Source: Lachnospiraceae bacterium (GTDB lineage: Bacteria > Bacillota > Clostridia > Lachnospirales > Lachnospiraceae). Taken from it: a DNA stretch of 64,000 nt. Within the stretch, counting starts at the first letter, position 1. Each line of letters starts with the position of its first letter. Location of the stretch: positions 18,691 to 82,690 of the forward strand of contig JAJQGP010000094.1 of assembly GCA_021200475.1 (NCBI GenBank), in the 5' to 3' direction. Shown here piece by piece: positions 10,266 through 21,242 of the stretch. A model generated the notes under the pieces. The model did no database searches and was not told the DNA's origin. It was given only the letters and a program-made list of their open reading frames with translations. The position numbers and the translations under genes were made by a program.

Positions 10266-10811
10266 ATGAACACGAAAAAAAAATCCGTAATTCGATCTGT
10301 ATTTTTGTGGGCATTTGAAATTCTGGTCGTGCTTCTGTTCGCTTATGTCGTGGTTTACTTTTTCGGACAGACAAGGACAAATATCGGCCAGTCTATGAAT
10401 ACCACTCTTTCCGGCGGCGACACTGTGCTTTTAAATACATTTGCCTATCAATTCAGTACGCCTAAGCGAGGCGATGTCATCGCGTTTAAACCAAATGGAA
10501 GCAGTACCGCCTATACAAGTATTAAACGGGTAGTCGGTCTGCCTGGTGAAACGATCCAGATCAAAAATGGCATGATTTATATCGACGGAGAGGTTTATAT
10601 CGAAGAAAATAATTTTCCCTCGATTACAGACCCCGGGCTGGCTGAAGATGGCGTCACGCTTGGCGACAGAGAATATTTCGTGCTGGGAGATAACCGCAAC
10701 AACAGCGAAGATAGCCGTTACGCAGATATTGGCGTTGTCTCAGCCGATTATATTGAGGGTAAGGTGTGGTTTGTGATTTCCCCATCTGAACATTGGGGAT
10801 TTGTGAATTAA
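10266..10811 (+). CDS. lepB: type I signal peptidase (paralog 1)
   Basis: GQSMNTTL, SIKRVVGLPGE, YFVLGDNRNNSEDSR; GGAGGAG before ATG. Confidence 0.94.
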   Translation: MNTKKKSVIRSVFLWAFEILVVLLFAYVVVYFFGQTRTNIGQSMNTTLSGGDTVLLNTFAYQFSTPKRGDVIAFKPNGSSTAYTSIKRVVGLPGETIQIKNGMIYIDGEVYIEENNFPSITDPGLAEDGVTLGDREYFVLGDNRNNSEDSRYADIGVVSADYIEGKVWFVISPSEHWGFVN

Positions 10812-10822
10812 TGGAGGAGTGT

Positions 10823-11668
10823 ATGGCATACCAGTGGTATCCGGGGCACATGACGAAAGCAAAGCGGATGATGCAGGAAGATGTGAAGCTTGTCGATCTG
10901 GTCATTGAATTGACGGATGCACGGGCTCCGCAGTCCGGGCGGAATCCGGATATTGATGAGCTTGGAAAAAACAAATTCCGTGTAATTCTGCTGAACAAGG
11001 CGGATATGGCGGATGAACAGCAAAACGCCTGTTGGGAAGCGTATTTTCGGGCAAAAGGCCTGTTTGCCGCGGCAGTTAATTCCAGGACTGGGGCCGGAAT
11101 GAAGCGGATACAAAACGTTATTATGGAAGCTTGTCAGGAAAAGATAGAACGCGACCGGAAGCGCGGTATACTGAACCGGCCGGTACGGGCTATGGTAGCC
11201 GGTATCCCGAATGTCGGAAAGTCAACCTTTATTAATTCCTTTGCCGGAAAGGCCTGCGCAAAGACTGGGAATAAGCCGGGCGTGACAAGGGGAAAGCAGT
11301 GGATCCGCCTGAATAAAAGCGTAGAGCTTCTGGATACACCCGGGATTCTCTGGCCGAAGATTGATGATCCCAGGGTGGGACAGCGGCTGGCTGCGCTTGG
11401 CTCCATACGGGATGAAATTATCCAGACAGAAGAGCTCTCTCTGTGGGTACTTGGGTTTATAAAAAAGAATTATCCGGGGTTTTTGTCTGCCCGCTATTCC
11501 ATTGCAGAGGATGCGGACGAGACGTTTTTGCTTGGTGAGATTGCCAGAGTACGTGGATGCATCCGCACCGGAAACGAACCGGATTACGAAAAAGCAGCGG
11601 CTCTGCTTCTCGATGATTTCCGCAGTGGCCGAATCGGTCGGATCACCCTGGAGTCGGCACCCAGGTAA
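10823..11668 (+). CDS. rbgA: ribosome biogenesis GTPase RbgA/YlqF
   Basis: YQWYPGHMTKAKR, LNKADM, GIPNVGKSTFIN circularly permuted GTPase motifs. Confidence 0.95.
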   Translation: MAYQWYPGHMTKAKRMMQEDVKLVDLVIELTDARAPQSGRNPDIDELGKNKFRVILLNKADMADEQQNACWEAYFRAKGLFAAAVNSRTGAGMKRIQNVIMEACQEKIERDRKRGILNRPVRAMVAGIPNVGKSTFINSFAGKACAKTGNKPGVTRGKQWIRLNKSVELLDTPGILWPKIDDPRVGQRLAALGSIRDEIIQTEELSLWVLGFIKKNYPGFLSARYSIAEDADETFLLGEIARVRGCIRTGNEPDYEKAAALLLDDFRSGRIGRITLESAPR

Positions 11669-11692
11669 GAGCTGACGTGTTACCAAAATATC

Positions 11693-11749
11693 GTATCATT
11701 CAGAACAGACCGAAGCACAGTCCTGTATACTGCTGTTCTGAATCATTAC
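11693..11749. repeat. short copy of intergenic inverted-repeat element
   Basis: GTATCATTCAGAACAG ... CTGTTCTGAATCATTAC. Confidence 0.65.
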
Positions 11750-11771
11750 AAGATAACAAGAAAGAAGATGG

Positions 11772-12365
11772 ATGGGGACAATGAGCAGAAAAAAAGAACA
11801 GAACAATACTGCTGACGAGGTGAATCGAGTGGATCCGAAAAGAGAAATATTAAGCTGGATCTTATATATCGGCTTTGTAATTCTGGCAACCTGGCTGATT
11901 CTGCATTTCGTTGGTCAGAGAACGGTTGTAGACGGTCGTTCCATGAATGATACCCTTCAGGATGGGGATAATCTGATTGTGGAAAAGCTTTCCTACCGCT
12001 TTGGAGACCCGCAGCGCTTTGATATTATCGTATTTCAGCCTTATGAGGATTCCAGTGAGCTCTATATCAAGCGAATCATCGGCCTTCCCGGTGAAACCGT
12101 ACGCATTGATGCGGATGGCAGTATTTACATTGACGGCGAGCTGCTTGAGGAGGATTATGGCAGAGAAACGATTGAAAATCCCGGACGGGCAAGCGAAGAG
12201 ATCACCCTGGGGGAGGATGAATATTTTGTCCTGGGTGATAATCGCAACAACAGTACGGACAGCCGGACAGAACGCGTTGGAAATGTCAGCCGGGATTCGA
12301 TCGTCGGCAAGGCATGGCTGCGTATCTGGCCGCTTAGCAGCTTCGGTTTCCTGACACATCAGTAG
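11772..12365 (+). CDS. type I signal peptidase (paralog 2)
   Basis: GRSMNDTL, YIKRIIGLPGE, YFVLGDNRNNSTDSR. Confidence 0.94.
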   Translation: MGTMSRKKEQNNTADEVNRVDPKREILSWILYIGFVILATWLILHFVGQRTVVDGRSMNDTLQDGDNLIVEKLSYRFGDPQRFDIIVFQPYEDSSELYIKRIIGLPGETVRIDADGSIYIDGELLEEDYGRETIENPGRASEEITLGEDEYFVLGDNRNNSTDSRTERVGNVSRDSIVGKAWLRIWPLSSFGFLTHQ

Positions 12366-12372
12366 GGTTCCT

Positions 12373-13008
12373 GTGGTGTGGGCGTCCGATCTGCTTATGC
12401 CAGAGGCGATACAGGGAAGTTTGAGGGAGAAGCGCTTGAAGAAGGGTGAAGAAAAAGCGGAAAAAAAGAATAGAAAGAAGAAAAAAAGTATTGTCCGGGA
12501 GGCGCTGAGCTGGATTTTTTACTTTATTCTGATTTGCGGTGCGGCTTATCTGATTGTCAATTATGTCGCAGAACGCACCGAAGTACGGGGGGAATCCATG
12601 TATCCGGCACTCAGTGACGGAGATCAGCTGATCGTCGACATGATTTCCTACCACTTTACGGATCCAAAACGGTTCGATATCGTTGTCTTTCCATTTCAGT
12701 ATCAGGAAGACACTTATTACATCAAAAGAATTATCGGTCTTCCGGGAGAAACGGTTCAGATTGTGGACGGCGTCGTATATATCAACGGGGAGATTCTGGA
12801 AGATTCTTATGGAAATGAAATGATCCGGAATCCGGGACTGGCCTCGGTGGAGATTACGCTTGGTGACCAGGAATACTTTGTTCTTGGAGACAACCGCAAT
12901 AACAGTACGGACAGCCGGGAGCCGAGTGTCGGAAATATCACAAGAGACCAGATTATAGGGAAAGCGGTTTTGCGAATCTGGCCGTTTCCATCGTTTGGAC
13001 TGCTATAG
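12373..13008 (+). CDS. type I signal peptidase (paralog 3)
   Basis: GESMYPAL, YIKRIIGLPGE, YFVLGDNRNNSTDSR; start codon uncertain. Confidence 0.92.
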   Translation: MVWASDLLMPEAIQGSLREKRLKKGEEKAEKKNRKKKKSIVREALSWIFYFILICGAAYLIVNYVAERTEVRGESMYPALSDGDQLIVDMISYHFTDPKRFDIVVFPFQYQEDTYYIKRIIGLPGETVQIVDGVVYINGEILEDSYGNEMIRNPGLASVEITLGDQEYFVLGDNRNNSTDSREPSVGNITRDQIIGKAVLRIWPFPSFGLL

Positions 13009-13125
13009 TGAACGACAAAATTCTTTTGTCATTCACTATAAATGATGCACACAGACGCGCATGGAATGGCTGCTTTGCAGCCTCGCGTCTGGCACACAGT
13101 AAAACGACTTACGTCGTTTACTATA
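13004..13125. repeat. 122-bp MITE-like palindromic element with TATAGTRAACGAC termini
   Basis: TATAGTGAACGAC (13004) / GTCGTTTACTATA (13113-13125) ends, plus internal perfect or near-perfect hairpins. Confidence 0.55.
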
Positions 13126-13169
13126 AAATAAAAGGAACTGTTTTGAATCATTACAAATAAGGGGACTTC

Positions 13170-13928
13170 ATGAAGCAGATAAAAGAAATCAGAGAAGAAT
13201 TTGCGCAGGCCGGGGAATCTGAGCTTTCGCTGCTGTTTGAGAAATACGAAACTGACAGCCGGAGCGGAGTCCGCGGCCTGGTTGTGCAATACCGGAAAAA
13301 ACTGGAGCGGCTTGCTGCGGAACGGAAAAGACTCGAAACTATGCGTATTTATGAACATAAATATGAAGAACTGGGTCTGGTCTGCGGCATCGATGAAGCC
13401 GGCCGCGGCCCGCTGGCGGGTCCTGTTGTGGCCGGAGCAGTGATTCTGCCGGTGGATTGTGAAATCCTGTATCTGAATGATTCAAAGAAGCTCACGCCTG
13501 CACGGCGGGAGGAGCTGTTTGATGAAATACAGGAAAAAGCTGTCGCATATGGCATTGGTATGACATCTCCAGCCCGGATTGATGAAATTAATATTTTACA
13601 GGCCACTTATGAAGCCATGCGGGAGGCCATTTCCAAACTGAATCCGCAGCCAGAGATATTGCTGAATGATGCAGTGACGATTCCCCAGGTTTCCTGCAGG
13701 CAGGTACCGATCATCGGCGGGGATGGAAAAAGCCTGTCGATTGCGGCTGCCAGCGTACTGGCTAAGGTGACCAGAGACCGGCTCATGATGGAATACGACC
13801 GGATAATGCCGCAATACGGGTTTGCCGCACACAAAGGCTATGGCACCACAGCGCATATTGAGGCGCTGAAACAGTATGGACCATCTCCAATTCACAGAAA
13901 AACCTTTATCGGACACTTTCTGGAGTAG
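13170..13928 (+). CDS. rnhB: ribonuclease HII
   Basis: VCGIDEAGRGPLAGPVVAGAV, LNDSKKL, HKGYGT. Confidence 0.96.
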   Translation: MKQIKEIREEFAQAGESELSLLFEKYETDSRSGVRGLVVQYRKKLERLAAERKRLETMRIYEHKYEELGLVCGIDEAGRGPLAGPVVAGAVILPVDCEILYLNDSKKLTPARREELFDEIQEKAVAYGIGMTSPARIDEINILQATYEAMREAISKLNPQPEILLNDAVTIPQVSCRQVPIIGGDGKSLSIAAASVLAKVTRDRLMMEYDRIMPQYGFAAHKGYGTTAHIEALKQYGPSPIHRKTFIGHFLE

Positions 13929-13983
13929 TTACCCCATGGATGCAGACCAAAACAGGCATGGCAGAATTCACGGAGAAATTTTT

Positions 13984-14331
13984 ATGAACAAACGTATGGT
14001 CGGTTCTGCATATGAAGCACGTGCGGCAGCACATCTGGAATCGCTTGGATACCGCATCGTATGTCAGAATTATCGCTCCCGGGCCGGCGAGATCGACCTG
14101 GTTGCCCGTCATCAGGGATATCTTGTGTTTGTGGAAGTGAAATATCGTTCCGACAGGAGCAGTGGAAGCGCAGCAGAAGCCGTCGATTTCAAAAAGCAGC
14201 AGCGGATTATCCGCGTGGCACGGTGGTATCTGATGGAGCATCATCTGCCGGAAGAGACACCTGTGCGTTTTGATGTTGTTGCGTTTGATGAAAATCAGGT
14301 ATGTGTGATACCAGATGCATTTTGGGCATAA
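13984..14331 (+). CDS. yraN: YraN/UPF0102 endonuclease-like protein
   Basis: NYRSRAGEIDLVARHQGYLVFVEVKYR; follows rnhB. Confidence 0.93.
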   Translation: MNKRMVGSAYEARAAAHLESLGYRIVCQNYRSRAGEIDLVARHQGYLVFVEVKYRSDRSSGSAAEAVDFKKQQRIIRVARWYLMEHHLPEETPVRFDVVAFDENQVCVIPDAFWA

Positions 14332-14375
14332 AACTTTCGTAACAGTTCAGAGCAGCATCGAAAAAAACGGGTGCT

Positions 14376-15302
14376 GTGTGCAAATCTGAAAGAGACAGGA
14401 GTACAGGCATGATGCATTTGATCAGAAAGAAAGAGGGAAGTCATTTACGGGAAAACACGCAGGATGGAGTACTCTACTTTACGTTTCCGGCTTATGAAGA
14501 GCTTCCCTTCCTGACGCATGGCTTTAGCAGTCGAATTGGCGGAGTCAGTGAGCGGGAACTTGGAGAAATGAACCTGAGCTTTACCCGCGGAGATGACCCA
14601 CAGCGCGTAAGAGAAAATTTTCACAGAATTGCGGCCGCGGTCGGATTTCCTTACGATCGCATGGTTTTTTCCTGTCAGACACATACGACAAATGTTCGCG
14701 AAGTGACGGAGAAAGACTGTGGAAAAGGTTATCTGTGCGAGCGGGATTATCAGGATGTAGATGGCCTGGTGACGAATGTACCGGGTGTGGTTCTGACAAC
14801 CTTTTACGCGGACTGTGTGCCGCTTTTTTTCGTGGACCCGGTTCACAGGGCAATCGGACTGTCTCATTCCGGCTGGCGCGGCACAGTAAATGACATCGCC
14901 GGGGCAACCGTGAGAAAAATGAACGAATTATATAAAACCGATCCTTCTGACCTGCTTGCTGCCATTGGCCCATCTATCTGCAAAGACTGTTACGAGGTCG
15001 GCGAGGATGTGATTTTGGAAGTGCGAAATCATTTTCCTGAGAAGCTGTGGCCGATTTTATATTCCGGTAAAAGCAGCGAAAAAACAGACGAACCAAAAAG
15101 GGAATCTGCTGACAGTAACAACAAATATCAGCTGAATCTTTGGGAATGCTGCCGGCAAAACATGCTGCACGCCGGCCTGTGCACAGAAAATATTACCGTT
15201 ACAGACCTGTGCACCTGCTGCAATCCGGAAATCTTTTTCTCTCATCGCGCTTCACATGGGAAACGCGGAAATCTGGCGGCTTTTCTGGCTTTGAAAGAAT
15301 GA
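14376..15302 (+). CDS. pgeF: peptidoglycan editing factor PgeF (YfiH/LACC1 family)
   Basis: HGFSSRIGGVS, CQTHTTNV, DGLVTN, YADCVPLFF, HSGWRGT; start uncertain. Confidence 0.9.
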   Translation: MCKSERDRSTGMMHLIRKKEGSHLRENTQDGVLYFTFPAYEELPFLTHGFSSRIGGVSERELGEMNLSFTRGDDPQRVRENFHRIAAAVGFPYDRMVFSCQTHTTNVREVTEKDCGKGYLCERDYQDVDGLVTNVPGVVLTTFYADCVPLFFVDPVHRAIGLSHSGWRGTVNDIAGATVRKMNELYKTDPSDLLAAIGPSICKDCYEVGEDVILEVRNHFPEKLWPILYSGKSSEKTDEPKRESADSNNKYQLNLWECCRQNMLHAGLCTENITVTDLCTCCNPEIFFSHRASHGKRGNLAAFLALKE

Positions 15303-15319
15303 CTGTATGCACTTTTTTA

Positions 15320-15348
15320 TTGACGCACAGGACGCAAGATGCTATACT
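15320..15348 (+). promoter_or_regulatory. promoter TTGACG-17-TATACT upstream of prs
   Basis: Consensus-like hexamers at 15320-15325 and 15343-15348. Confidence 0.6.
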
Positions 15349-15410
15349 TTTTGCGTGTTTTTCAGATGAATTCATATAAAACGTACCTTGTACGAAAGAG
15401 AGGGAGACCT

Positions 15411-16592
15411 ATGTCCGAAATAGAATCGCTGGATCAGATCATGCCGGTCGGTCCGCTGAAAATAGCAGCTCTGGAGGGCTGCCGGGAATTTGGAGCAGCC
15501 GTTGACGCGTGCCTTGTAGAGTCCAGAAAGAACAGCCATCTGAAACCAGAGAACAGCAATGTCATCTCTCAGCCCGGATATATCGCAGATACCTATCTGC
15601 TGGACTGCAGCTGTCCCCGATTTGGCACTGGAGAAGGCAAAGGGCAGATCAACGATTCTGTCCGCGGCACGGATCTGTATATCCTGGTAGATGTTTGCAA
15701 CTACAGCCTTACCTACACGGTCTGTGGTCATGTAAACCATATGTCCCCGGATAACCATTTCCAGGATTTGAAGCGCATTATCGCCACGGCGAATGGGAAA
15801 GCGAAGCGAGTGAATGTTGTGATGCCTTTCCTGTATGAGGGCAGACAGCATAAACGTTCCAAAAGAGAATCCCTGGATTGCTCCCTGGCCCTGCAGGAGC
15901 TGGCGGATATGGGAGTCTCCAATATTATTACATTTGACGCGCACGACCCGCGGGTGCAGAATGCCATTCCGCTGAGCGGCTTTGATTCCTTTATGCCGAC
16001 TTACCAGTTTCTGAAGGCACTGGTAGACAATGTCGAGGATTTTCAGATCGATAATGATCATCTGATGATTATCAGCCCGGACGAAGGTGCCATGAGCCGA
16101 GCGGTATACTTTTCCGGCATCCTTGGCGTAGATATGGGTATGTTTTACAAGCGAAGGGATTATTCCGTTATTGTGGATGGGAAAAACCCGATCGTAGCAC
16201 ATGAGTTTCTGGGTGATTCAGTCGAAGGCAAAGACGTGATTGTTGTGGACGATATGATTTCTTCCGGAGAGAGTATGCTTGATGTTGCGAAACAGGTGAA
16301 AGAACGCGGTGCAAGGCGTGTATTTGTTTGTACGACCTTCGGTCTTTTTACAAATGGACTAGCAAAATTCGACAGCTATTACGAACAGGGATTTATTACG
16401 AAAGTGGTGACCACCAATCTCCATTACCGGAACCCGGAGCTGCTTTCGAAGCCATATTATGCGGAAGCAGATATGACAAAGTTCCTTGCTACGATTATTG
16501 AGACTCTGAACCATGATTCGACTCTGAGTAATATTGAGACACCGACCGCGAAAATTCATGAGTTGCTTTCAAAGATTCATAATAAGGACTAA
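15411..16592 (+). CDS. prs: ribose-phosphate pyrophosphokinase
   Basis: MPFLYEGRQHKR, ITFDAHDPR, VVDDMISSGESM PRPP-binding loop. Confidence 0.93.
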   Translation: MSEIESLDQIMPVGPLKIAALEGCREFGAAVDACLVESRKNSHLKPENSNVISQPGYIADTYLLDCSCPRFGTGEGKGQINDSVRGTDLYILVDVCNYSLTYTVCGHVNHMSPDNHFQDLKRIIATANGKAKRVNVVMPFLYEGRQHKRSKRESLDCSLALQELADMGVSNIITFDAHDPRVQNAIPLSGFDSFMPTYQFLKALVDNVEDFQIDNDHLMIISPDEGAMSRAVYFSGILGVDMGMFYKRRDYSVIVDGKNPIVAHEFLGDSVEGKDVIVVDDMISSGESMLDVAKQVKERGARRVFVCTTFGLFTNGLAKFDSYYEQGFITKVVTTNLHYRNPELLSKPYYAEADMTKFLATIIETLNHDSTLSNIETPTAKIHELLSKIHNKD

Positions 16593-16610
16593 ACAGAAAC
16601 TGGATGGAAT

Positions 16611-17936
16611 ATGAATAAAAAATGTTTGGAACATAAAATAACTGCTGTTGAGCCGGACAGTATTGCCGAGGAGCTTGAGCTTGCTCCCGGAGATATGGTT
16701 CTCTCTGTCAATGGACAAAAAATCGAGGATGTCTTTGATTACCATTATCTGATTAATGAGGAATATCTGACCGTACAGGTGCGCAAGGAAAACGGGGAAG
16801 AGTGGGAGCTGGAAATAGAAAAAGAGTACGAGGATGATCTTGGGATTACATTTGAGAGTTCTCTGATGGATGAGTACCGTTCCTGCCGGAACCATTGTAT
16901 TTTTTGCTTTATTGATCAGATGCCAAAAGGCATGCGGGATACCTTGTATTTTAAAGACGATGATTCCAGGCTTTCTTTTTTGCAGGGAAATTATGTTACG
17001 CTGACGAACATGAGCGATCATGACATTGACCGCATTATCCGTTATCATCTGGAACCGATCAATATTTCATTTCATACCATGAACCCGACTCTTCGCTGCG
17101 AGATGCTGCGGAATCGTTTCGCCGGAGATATTTTCCCGAAAGTGCGCCGGATGGCAGACGCCGGGATTGAACTGAATGGACAGATTGTACTCTGCCGCGG
17201 CATCAATGACGGAGAAGAACTAAACACTTCCATACAAAAGCTTATAGAATATCTTCCGCAGCTGCGCAGCGTGTCTGTTGTACCGGTTGGACTGACACGC
17301 TTCCGGGACGGTTTATATCCGCTGGAGGCTTTTACACCCGAAGATGCCGGAGAGGTCATTGACTGTATTGAAAGCTGGCAGAAAAAGATTTACGGAGAAT
17401 TCGGACTGCATTTTATCCATGCCTCAGATGAATGGTACGTACTCGCCGGCCGCGATTTTCCGGAAGCAGATCGCTATGACGGGTATCTGCAGCTGGAAAA
17501 TGGGGTTGGTATGATGCGGTTGCTGATGGAAGAGGTCCGGGAGGCTCTGGACGAAGAGAACGGCGCAGTGGGACTGCCGCCTCGCGAAATATCCATAGCA
17601 ACCGGTATGCTGGCAGGTCCTTACCTGAAAAACCTGTGTGATCGTATCTGTGAAAAGTATCCCCATGTTCTTTGCCATGTTTATGAGATTCGCAATGACT
17701 ACTTTGGGGAGTCCATCACGGTAGCCGGACTGATCACCGGTACGGATCTTCTGGCGCAGCTGAAAGACAAAAGGCTCGGCGGGGAGCTTCTGTTGCCATG
17801 CAGTATGCTTCGCAGCGGTGAGAGAGTGTTTTTAGACGATGCCAGTGTGGAAGACCTGGAGAAAAACCTGGCAGTTTCGATCCGTGTGGTAGAATCAGAC
17901 GGACGTGATTTTGTAAGTGCAATTGTCGGAGAATAA
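16611..17936 (+). CDS. DUF512 radical SAM protein with N-terminal PDZ-like domain (TIGR03279-like)
   Basis: [43 protein letters not shown]. Confidence 0.88.
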   Translation: MNKKCLEHKITAVEPDSIAEELELAPGDMVLSVNGQKIEDVFDYHYLINEEYLTVQVRKENGEEWELEIEKEYEDDLGITFESSLMDEYRSCRNHCIFCFIDQMPKGMRDTLYFKDDDSRLSFLQGNYVTLTNMSDHDIDRIIRYHLEPINISFHTMNPTLRCEMLRNRFAGDIFPKVRRMADAGIELNGQIVLCRGINDGEELNTSIQKLIEYLPQLRSVSVVPVGLTRFRDGLYPLEAFTPEDAGEVIDCIESWQKKIYGEFGLHFIHASDEWYVLAGRDFPEADRYDGYLQLENGVGMMRLLMEEVREALDEENGAVGLPPREISIATGMLAGPYLKNLCDRICEKYPHVLCHVYEIRNDYFGESITVAGLITGTDLLAQLKDKRLGGELLLPCSMLRSGERVFLDDASVEDLEKNLAVSIRVVESDGRDFVSAIVGE

Positions 17937-17955
17937 GGACACAGGAGGAATTTTT

Positions 17956-19281
17956 ATGAAACCGATTGTAGCGATTGTCGGGAGACCGAATGTGGGGAAA
18001 TCCACGCTGTTTAATGCGCTGGCCGGTTCCAATATTTCAATTGTAAAGGATACGCCTGGTGTGACCAGGGATCGCATCTATACCGATGTGGAATGGCTGA
18101 ACCTGAATTTCACGCTGATTGATACCGGCGGCATTGAACCGGAAAGCCGGGATATTATGCTCTCCCAGATGCGTGAGCAGGCACAGATCGCGATTGACAC
18201 CGCGGATGTGATTATTTTTCTTGTCGACTGTCAGCAGGGACTGACAGACTCGGACGCAAAGGTGGCGGATATGCTTCGCCGTTCAAAAAAACCAGTGGTG
18301 CTGGCTGTAAATAAGGTAGACAGTTTTAAAAAATTTCAGGCGGATGTGTACGAATTTTACAATCTGGGGATTGGTGATCCGGTGCCCATTTCTGCAGCGA
18401 ACCGACAGGGACTCGGTGATATGCTTGACGCGGTGACCTCTTATTTTGATCCGGAAAAGGTCTATATGGAAGAGGATGCGCGTCCGCGTATCGCAATTGT
18501 AGGCAAGCCAAATGTCGGCAAATCCTCTCTCATCAACAAGCTGCTGGGGGAGAACCGCCTGATCGTGACGGATATTGCGGGTACAACGCGTGACGCTGTC
18601 GACGCTGCGGTCAAATGGCAGGGGCAGGAGTATGTGTTTATTGATACCGCCGGACTGCGCCGGAAAAATAAAATCAAAGAAGACATCGAGCGCTACAGTA
18701 TTATCCGCACGGTTTCCGCGGTGGAACGCGCGGACGTAGTCGTTATGATGATCGATGCCACGGAAGGGGTGACCGAGCAGGACGCGCACATCGCCGGCAT
18801 CGCGCATGAACGCGGCAAGGGAATCGTGATCGCGGTAAATAAATGGGACGCCATTGAAAAGAATGACAAGACAATTTATGAATATACGGCCAGAATCCGT
18901 CAGGTTCTTTCTTATATGCCTTATGCGGAAATCATCTTTATTTCTGCGGAGACAGGGCAGAGGCTGCCGAAGCTTTTTGAAACGATTGACATGGTGATTC
19001 AGAATCAGTCCATGCGTGTAAAGACCGGTGTATTGAATGAAATCATGGCGGAAGCAGTGGCTCTGCAGCAGCCGCCGACTGATAAAGGGAAGCGTCTGAA
19101 GCTGTTCTATATCACACAGGCGAGGGTGAAGCCTCCTACTTTTGTGATCTTTGTCAATGACAGATCATTGATGCATTTTTCTTACTTAAGATACCTGGAG
19201 AATCGGATTCGGGATGCTTTTGGCTTCCGGGGTACTCCACTGAAATTTATCATCCGGGAACGAAAGGACAACGAGAAATAA
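17956..19281 (+). CDS. der: ribosome biogenesis GTPase Der/EngA
   Basis: Two GTPase domains: [12 protein letters not shown] and [12 protein letters not shown]. Confidence 0.97.
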   Translation: MKPIVAIVGRPNVGKSTLFNALAGSNISIVKDTPGVTRDRIYTDVEWLNLNFTLIDTGGIEPESRDIMLSQMREQAQIAIDTADVIIFLVDCQQGLTDSDAKVADMLRRSKKPVVLAVNKVDSFKKFQADVYEFYNLGIGDPVPISAANRQGLGDMLDAVTSYFDPEKVYMEEDARPRIAIVGKPNVGKSSLINKLLGENRLIVTDIAGTTRDAVDAAVKWQGQEYVFIDTAGLRRKNKIKEDIERYSIIRTVSAVERADVVVMMIDATEGVTEQDAHIAGIAHERGKGIVIAVNKWDAIEKNDKTIYEYTARIRQVLSYMPYAEIIFISAETGQRLPKLFETIDMVIQNQSMRVKTGVLNEIMAEAVALQQPPTDKGKRLKLFYITQARVKPPTFVIFVNDRSLMHFSYLRYLENRIRDAFGFRGTPLKFIIRERKDNEK

Positions 19282-19929
19282 ATGGAACGATTGGCATGTC
19301 TTGCGATAGGTTATGTATTTGGCCTCTTTGAGACCAGCTATATTATCGGACGGCTGCACGGGATTGACATCCGTGACTATGGCAGCGGAAACGCCGGTAC
19401 GACAAATATGTTCCGCACGATGGGAAAAGGATGGGGAGCAATTACATTTCTGGGAGATTCGTTTAAAGCTATTTTTGCCGCATTGGCCGCATGGCTGATT
19501 TTGGGAAAAACGTATGCCGATATCTGGCCGCTTCTGTGTCTGTATACTGGATTCGGTGCAATATTAGGGCACAATTTTCCCTTTTATTTAAAGTTTCATG
19601 GCGGTAAGGGGATTGCGACGACCGGAGGAACCATTTTTGCGATCAATCGCCCCTTATGCGGACTGGCGATCCTGGGATTCTGCGCCGGGTTATTTCTGAC
19701 CGGCTATGTATCTGTAGGCTCGCTTGTTGTGGCGGCTGGTTTTCTGATAGAGACCATTCTTTTCGGACAGCTTGGTATATTTGGTATGACACAACGGTAT
19801 CTGAATGAAATGTATGTAGTTACAGCAGTAGTTACCGCATTGGCTTTTTATATGCATCGCGGGAATCTTGACCGCCTGCGCAGGGGAGAAGAGCGGAAAG
19901 CCGGATTCCTGAATAAAACAAAACAATAA
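19282..19929 (+). CDS. plsY: glycerol-3-phosphate acyltransferase PlsY
   Basis: DYGSGNAGTTNMFR, GHNFPFYLKFHGGKGIATTGG. Confidence 0.93.
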   Translation: MERLACLAIGYVFGLFETSYIIGRLHGIDIRDYGSGNAGTTNMFRTMGKGWGAITFLGDSFKAIFAALAAWLILGKTYADIWPLLCLYTGFGAILGHNFPFYLKFHGGKGIATTGGTIFAINRPLCGLAILGFCAGLFLTGYVSVGSLVVAAGFLIETILFGQLGIFGMTQRYLNEMYVVTAVVTALAFYMHRGNLDRLRRGEERKAGFLNKTKQ

Positions 19930-20013
19930 GATATACAGGAGCGGAATGGATCCTGCTTCGCTGCAGGAGCATCATCCATGTCTCAGGTTTACAGGAAGAA
20001 TGGAGGATATGGT

Positions 20014-21021
20014 ATGGCAAAAATCGGTGTAATTGGTGCAGGCGGCTGGGGGCTTGCCCTGTCGAAACTATTATGCGAAAATGGAAATGATGTGACGCTC
20101 TGGTCCTTTCTGGAATCCGATGCGGAACAAATCCGCAAGGCCCATGAACTGCCGTCGAAGCTTCCGGGAGTCACGATTCCGGAACAGATTCAGGTGACTT
20201 CGGATCTGGCTGTCGCAGTGCGCGGGCAGGAGCTTCTTGTCATGGTCAGTCCTTCAGCAGTTGTGCGGGAGACTGCCAGAAAGATGAAACCTCTGGTGGC
20301 AGAAGGTACGGTGATAGTAAATGCAGCGAAGGGGATCGAAGAAGGAAGCCTCATGACGATGACAGATGTAATTGAGGATGAGATTCCACAGGCACAGACA
20401 GCTGTCATTTCCGGCCCCAGCCATGCAGAGGAAGTAGGGCGGGGGATGCCGACCGCAATTGTGATCGGGGCAAAGGATGAACAGACGGCGCGATCGCTTC
20501 AGAAGCTTTTCATGAGCCCGGTGTTTCGCGTCTATATCAGCTCCGATATGATTGGAATTGAACTCGGTGGTTCACTGAAAAATGTCATTGCCCTCGCTGC
20601 AGGTATCGCGGATGGCATGGGCTATGGCGACAATGCAAAGGCGGCTCTTATTACACGAGGGATTGTAGAGATCGCCCGGCTCGGTATAAAAATGGGCGGT
20701 CAGTTTGAAACATTCTGCGGACTCACCGGGATTGGAGACCTGATTGTCACCTGCGCGAGTATGCACAGCCGAAACCGCCGTGCCGGAATTCTTCTGGGGC
20801 AGGGATATTCGATGGAAGAGGCAATGAAGGAAGTCAACATGGTTGTGGAGGGCGTTTATTCGACAAAATCAGCTGTTGCGCTTGCAAAAAAATATGATGT
20901 GGAACTTCCGATTATAGAGCAGGTAAACAAGATTCTTTTTGAAGGAAAAAACCCGAAGGAGACTGTATCAGCTCTGATGCTCCGAGACATGGGGGTAGAG
21001 AATTCGCTGACGCCATGGTAA
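20014..21021 (+). CDS. gpsA: glycerol-3-phosphate dehydrogenase [NAD(P)+]
   Basis: IGVIGAGGWGLALS, SGPSHAEEV, GGSLKNVIALAAG. Confidence 0.96.
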   Translation: MAKIGVIGAGGWGLALSKLLCENGNDVTLWSFLESDAEQIRKAHELPSKLPGVTIPEQIQVTSDLAVAVRGQELLVMVSPSAVVRETARKMKPLVAEGTVIVNAAKGIEEGSLMTMTDVIEDEIPQAQTAVISGPSHAEEVGRGMPTAIVIGAKDEQTARSLQKLFMSPVFRVYISSDMIGIELGGSLKNVIALAAGIADGMGYGDNAKAALITRGIVEIARLGIKMGGQFETFCGLTGIGDLIVTCASMHSRNRRAGILLGQGYSMEEAMKEVNMVVEGVYSTKSAVALAKKYDVELPIIEQVNKILFEGKNPKETVSALMLRDMGVENSLTPW

Positions 21022-21050
21022 AAATTAATTGTATTTTTTTTAATACGTCT

Positions 21051-21078
21051 GCCCGGGAAATCGTTGTAATTTCCGGGC
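21051..21078 (+). terminator. hairpin downstream of gpsA
   Basis: GCCCGGGAAATCGTTGTAATTTCCGGGC. Confidence 0.5.
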
Positions 21079-21242
21079 ATTTGTGATAGGATAAGATATC
21101 CGTGGGAAGGGGATGCTTTTTTTGTGTATTTGTGCGTGAAAAAATTAACAATCATAGAAATTCATACCCTTATCACTATCGCTGCGGAAGAGAACAACCA
21201 GTGATAACAAAATTACAATTGCAAAGAGAAAGGGGAACGTCT

